Shown piece after piece: positions 41,414 to 44,423 of a stretch of 44,423 nt of DNA (position 1 is its first letter; every line of letters begins with the position of its first letter). The stretch is from Anaerolineae bacterium (GTDB lineage: Bacteria; Chloroflexota; Anaerolineae; Aggregatilineales; Phototrophicaceae). The position numbers were made by a program, and so were the translations under genes. The notes below the pieces were generated by a model that did not search any database, was not told the origin of the DNA, and saw nothing but the letters and a program-made list of their open reading frames with translations. Where the stretch lies: the NCBI GenBank assembly GCA_022822545.1, contig JAJEBE010000012.1, positions 1-44,423 of the forward strand. The letters run 5' to 3'.

Positions 41414-41689
41414 TTGCCCATGCCACCCGGTTCCCCGCTACCCCTGACCCTGCGCGGCATCCCCGAACGCGCCTTCGCCTACCGCCTCGGCAACCGCAGC
41501 GCCCTCGATTGGATCGTCGACCAATACCGCGTCAAAACCGACCGGCGCAGCGGCATCGCGCACGATCCCAACGGCTACAGCGACGACCCGCAATACATCC
41601 TCCATCTCATCGAACGCGTCATCACGGTTAGCTTGCGCACGGTCGATATCGTCGAGGGCTTGGCGCGGCTGGATTTTCGGGAGGAGTGA
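41414..41689 (+). pseudogene. 3' remnant of a type ISP restriction-modification enzyme
   Basis: About 90 codons that match the C-terminal end of very large type ISP (helicase/nuclease/methyltransferase) restriction enzymes: IPERAFAYRLGNRSALDWIV, then QYRVKTDRRSGIAHDPN and RVITVSLRTVDIV. No other part of the protein is present and no start signal precedes it, so it is a fragment. Its GC-rich codon use matches the host chromosome, unlike the restriction-modification pair just upstream. Its stop is one base from the start of the OLD-family gene, meaning the original large gene and that gene formed one operon. Confidence 0.75.
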
Positions 41690-41690
41690 G

Positions 41691-43529
41691 ATGCGGATTA
41701 CGAAGGTGAAGTTGGATAACTATGTTTGCTTTTATAAAGCGCCGGAGTTTGAGTTGGGTCCGGGTATTAACTTCGTCGTCGGCAAGAATAATTCTGGCAA
41801 GACGGCGCTAGTCAATGCACTTACGCCTACGATAGAAGGCCACCCGCATCGCAGCCAGGCCACTGCACCTGAATCGAATCCTGCGGTGTCAGACCTTGCA
41901 TGCGAAATTGAATACGAATTTGGCGATCAAGAAATCGTAACACTGTTGCGTAGGATGGGACGCCGATTTTATCTTCCTCTATCGCCTGCATCCTCGTCTG
42001 ATTCTTGGGGACAAAGATTTCGTCACGGCATGCCCAATGGTTTCCTCAGTGCGGGGAGCGATAGGCTGCGTTTTCACTATAACAGTGATGGATTGACGGC
42101 GGTAAATCTTGATGGATACCCGTACATATTCCACTTGACTTCAGATGCGACACATGATTGCTATTTGTTTGAATTCAACGACGAAATGCGCATGTCACGT
42201 GGCCGCCTCCAGTATCAGTCCGTGAGCAACGATGTAATCTCTTGCTCCGCGACCGACGTATGCTGGTCGACGGTGGAAAGGCAGATCCCGTCACTTATAT
42301 TTAGATTCCAAGCTGAAAGACGAATAAGCGCCACAGATTCTCCCAGCGGAAGTTCTAACTTGGCATCGGACGCATCCAACTTGCCACAGGTACTGCACAC
42401 GCTTAAGAACACGAAGGATGAGCGATTTCGCGAGTATTTCCACCACGTAGCGCTTGTATTTCCCACGATTACGGAGATTTTGACAATACCCCATGAAAAC
42501 GAAATAGAGTTGACGATTGGCGAATACGACCCACCGTTGGGTCTCGATCACCTCAGGCGTTCGCTCGACGCCTACGGAACAGGCCTTGGTCAAGTCATGG
42601 CGATGCTTTACGTCGTCCACCACTATCAAGATCCACGTGTGATCATTATTGACGAACCTCACTCCTTTTTGCATCCGGGAGCGATCCGCATGTTGCTCGA
42701 GATTTTCGGAAAATTCCCTCAACATCAGTACATACTCACAACGCACTCTCCGACGGCGATCATGTCAGTCGACAAGAAGACTGTGCTACTTGTCGCTCGA
42801 AGGAACAAGGCCAGCAAAGTCAAGAGCGTCAACGTCGACGACAACGCTGAGCTCGAAGAGGCGCTTGAAGAACTTGGCACGAGACGCTCGGACATCTTCG
42901 GCATGGACACATACATCTGGGTCGAAGGCAAGACCGACAAGATATGTTTCAATCTGGTCATGGACAAACATGGTGGATTGCCGGCCGGCGTCGAGATTAT
43001 TGACTTAGTGCATACTGGCGATTTTAGAGACAAGAAGCGCGGCGCTCTAATCGAGCAGGTTTACGCGCGGCTGTCCGGCAGTGTCGGTATATTGCCGTCA
43101 GTGCTGGCTTTCGTCTTTGATGGCGATCTGCAAAACGATGACTTCGAGGAGACTGATACAAGAAAGTTCTTGCCCCGCCAGAACTATGAAAGCTACTTAA
43201 TCGCCCCTGAAATCCTAGCCGACATTCTCAACCGCGATGCCGCAGACGATAAATCGAAAGACCATACCGCAGACTCGGTAAAGCAATGGATTCGCAAAAA
43301 AGAAGGCAAGGAATACGACGACCTTGAGTGGCTGGCAACAGTAGACGGCAAGAATTTTCTCAACAAGTTATTCAACTGTTTGGGCGGAATCAGCTACAAA
43401 GATCACACAGCCGCATACGGCGAAGAAATCACCAGTCGCATCCTCGCCGACAACCCCAACCACTTCCAAGAAATCGTCGATCTCATCAAGCGCATTCTCA
43501 ATAGGGACAAGCAGCCCGAAGCCACCTAA
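41691..43529 (+). CDS. OLD-family ATP-dependent nuclease (AAA ATPase plus TOPRIM)
   Basis: 612 residues. The N-terminus is an SMC/RecF-like ATPase: Walker A GKNNSGKT at residues 31-38, an ABC-type Walker B VIIIDEPHSFLHPG (near 317-330), and the switch HS in TTHSPTA. The C-terminal part is a TOPRIM nuclease: invariant Glu in YIWVEGKTD (near 410) and the DGD motif in FVFDGDLQND (near 475). OLD proteins are defence-associated DNA nucleases. No UvrD-like partner (GajB) follows, so this is not a Gabija pair. The ATG is one base past the ISP remnant's stop and has GGAGGAG ahead, so it was co-expressed with that enzyme. Confidence 0.88.
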   Translation: MRITKVKLDNYVCFYKAPEFELGPGINFVVGKNNSGKTALVNALTPTIEGHPHRSQATAPESNPAVSDLACEIEYEFGDQEIVTLLRRMGRRFYLPLSPASSSDSWGQRFRHGMPNGFLSAGSDRLRFHYNSDGLTAVNLDGYPYIFHLTSDATHDCYLFEFNDEMRMSRGRLQYQSVSNDVISCSATDVCWSTVERQIPSLIFRFQAERRISATDSPSGSSNLASDASNLPQVLHTLKNTKDERFREYFHHVALVFPTITEILTIPHENEIELTIGEYDPPLGLDHLRRSLDAYGTGLGQVMAMLYVVHHYQDPRVIIIDEPHSFLHPGAIRMLLEIFGKFPQHQYILTTHSPTAIMSVDKKTVLLVARRNKASKVKSVNVDDNAELEEALEELGTRRSDIFGMDTYIWVEGKTDKICFNLVMDKHGGLPAGVEIIDLVHTGDFRDKKRGALIEQVYARLSGSVGILPSVLAFVFDGDLQNDDFEETDTRKFLPRQNYESYLIAPEILADILNRDAADDKSKDHTADSVKQWIRKKEGKEYDDLEWLATVDGKNFLNKLFNCLGGISYKDHTAAYGEEITSRILADNPNHFQEIVDLIKRILNRDKQPEAT

Positions 43530-43532
43530 TCC

Positions 43533-43618
43533 AAATCTTTGTGCCCTTCGTGACTTTGTGTCTTTGTGGTGAAAAATCCTCCGCGCCCTCTGTGCCCTCT
43601 ACACCTCTGTGGTGAATC
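43533..43618. repeat. Degenerate direct repeats of a CTTTGTGGTGAA type
   Basis: CTTTGTGGTGAA (43562-43573) and CTCTGTGGTGAA (43605-43616) follow related blocks CTTTGTGCCCTTCGTGACTT and CTCTGTGCCCTCTACAC. The unit is thus present twice, imperfectly, in the non-coding gap between the OLD-family gene and the cytochrome gene. Confidence 0.5.
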
Positions 43619-43624
43619 CACCCA

Positions 43625-44089
43625 TCACCCGCCATACCGCTTGTACACAATCCCGTTCGCCTCCTGCATCTCCCGAATGAACCGAACAATCAGCGCCACC
43701 TCCGCTTCCTTGACCTGCGGCTGCGGCGGCATATCCCCGTAAGGCCAATGATGCGCCCGCACGCCAATCTGCGCCGCCAGATAAAAAGCCTTGTCCGAAT
43801 GGTGACCCGGATTGTAGATGTCGTGAATCAGCGGCGGACCCAGCTTCGTGCCCGCCGCGTTCACGCCGTGGCAAGCCTGGCAATTGGCTTTGAACAAGGC
43901 TTCCCCCTGAATCGCCTCCTCGGATAGCTCCGCCGCTATGACCTCGACCGTGACCCCGTCGTCGCCCTCGCCGGACAGGGCGACATAAACCAGCGCCGCC
44001 ACCGCCCCAAACACAATCCAGGCGATCACGGCCAGCATCGCCATCCGCTGTCGTTTCTTCATCCTCCGCCGCTGTTTTCGCTGTTTCAT
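43625..44089 (-). CDS. Membrane-anchored monoheme cytochrome c
   Basis: 154 residues. A very basic N-terminus (MKQRKQRRRMKKRQR) precedes one membrane helix (about 17-38). The class I cytochrome c domain has CQACH (C70-H74) and a candidate axial Met120 (YGDMPPQPQ). EVALIVRFIREMQEANG is the final helix. GAGGAG about seven bases ahead of the ATG supports the start. It is isolated from the respiratory locus by the defence patch, so it may have been separated from it or may serve another oxidase. Confidence 0.85.
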   Translation of the reverse strand: MKQRKQRRRMKKRQRMAMLAVIAWIVFGAVAALVYVALSGEGDDGVTVEVIAAELSEEAIQGEALFKANCQACHGVNAAGTKLGPPLIHDIYNPGHHSDKAFYLAAQIGVRAHHWPYGDMPPQPQVKEAEVALIVRFIREMQEANGIVYKRYGG

Positions 44090-44289
44090 CCATCGCTCCT
44101 CATCCCCTGGCGCCGATCTGCGCTTGAGCTTTTGCCGCCGGCCCCTTTAGCCGAGACGCTGAATACCCCGCTTGGAAATAATCGTATGCCTCGAAATTAC
44201 AGATTCCTTACGCTTTTCCGCGCTGGCGGTCAATGTCTGCGCGACCTCTGTGATGAATCCCCGCTCAATGTCGGCAAAGTCTCTGGTCT

Positions 44290-44423
44290 TGACCCGTTTA
44301 GGTGGACACTGAATCTGTCTAGTGCCCCTGTTCATATTGCATGGGGCTGTCAAAGCCTAACGCCGAATGTCGTCTGCGGCGGTTATACCAAGCTTCGATG
44401 TAGTAAAAGATCGTTTGCTTGGC
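44290..44423 (-). mobile_element. IS3-family insertion sequence, partial (runs off the window)
   Basis: The window ends inside this element. Reading on the minus strand, its transposase ends at 44319. The sequence TGACCCGTTTAGGTGGACACT at 44290-44310 has the expected position and TG start of a terminal inverted repeat about 30 bases from the stop. The other end lies beyond 44423. Confidence 0.7.
44319..44423 (-). CDS. IS3-family transposase, C-terminal part only
   Basis: 34 codons plus a TAG, truncated by the window edge. The end reads FYYIEAWYNRRRRHSALGFDSP then MQYEQGH, matching the C-terminus of IS3-type DDE transposases (YxxxYN..R.HSaLgyxSP). The catalytic residues lie outside the window, so completeness cannot be judged. 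Confidence 0.85.
   Translation of the reverse strand, partial: AKQTIFYYIEAWYNRRRRHSALGFDSPMQYEQGH

Noticed and set aside
41691..43529. Gabija defence system
   Set aside because: The OLD-like gene resembles GajA, but no UvrD-like GajB helicase follows. The next gene is a cytochrome on the other strand.
44147..44353. Minus-strand 68-codon frame near the window end
   Set aside because: It overlaps the IS3-type transposase end in a different frame and has no ribosome site or known domain.
1..44423. tRNA, rRNA, CRISPR arrays or a replication origin
   Set aside because: I read the gaps and saw no cloverleaf-like sequence, no regularly spaced repeats and no dnaA-box cluster. A tRNA scan would settle the first point.

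Overview
The window reads as chromosomal DNA of a GC-rich, free-living respiring bacterium. I infer Chloroflexota (Anaerolineae-like). The reasons are a System I cytochrome c maturation operon beside a Rieske/cytochrome b locus, a CehA/McbA-type metallohydrolase, a single-domain ArsA ATPase, and a RodZ-like gene followed directly by rimO. No rRNA or tRNA gene, CRISPR array or origin was seen, so the placement rests on gene content alone.

Layout. (1) 1-6.5 kb, plus strand: two tandem clan-A-like glycosidases, a GT39-type membrane glycosyltransferase, RNase Z and an O-methyltransferase. (2) 6.5-19.3 kb, housekeeping in both directions: rimO, a rodZ-like gene, rplI (with a good sigma70-type promoter), murJ, an SDR enzyme, xseA-xseB with an RlmI-like rRNA methyltransferase, a small orphan gene, a large CehA/McbA-type protein and an AlkD/AlkC-type HEAT-repeat protein. 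(3) 19.3-22.2 kb: a gene-poor stretch with AT-rich palindromes, a VOC protein, a small transposon-like element with terminal inverted repeats and an apparent 8-bp target duplication, an ArsA/Get3-like ATPase and a 120-residue protein. (4) 22.3-31.3 kb, minus strand: a ccm operon in the order ccmE-F-H-G-I-(lipoprotein cytochrome c)-A-B-C-(ccmD-like fusion). (5) 31.5-39.3 kb, minus strand: a respiratory locus in the order Rieske protein, cytochrome b with a long tail, diheme cytochrome c, monoheme cytochrome c, two small membrane proteins, an octaheme cytochrome of the hydroxylamine-oxidoreductase (HAO) family, and an eight-helix membrane protein. (6) 39.4-43.5 kb, plus strand: a defence patch with an AT-rich type II restriction-modification pair, the 3' remnant of a type ISP restriction enzyme, and an OLD-family ATPase/TOPRIM nuclease. 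(7) 43.5-44.4 kb: a monoheme cytochrome c and the end of an IS3-family element that runs out of the window.

How they work together. The ccm operon supplies covalent heme attachment to the 12 CxxCH sites of the neighbouring respiratory locus, to the lipoprotein cytochrome inside the ccm operon and to the isolated cytochrome at 43.6 kb. The respiratory locus probably encodes a menaquinol-oxidising Rieske/cytochrome b complex whose electrons pass to several c-type cytochromes, including an octaheme subunit. That arrangement recalls Rieske/b gene clusters with HAO-like subunits described in anammox bacteria. It is the most unusual part of the window, together with the cysteine-type CcmE and the ccmD-like fusion.
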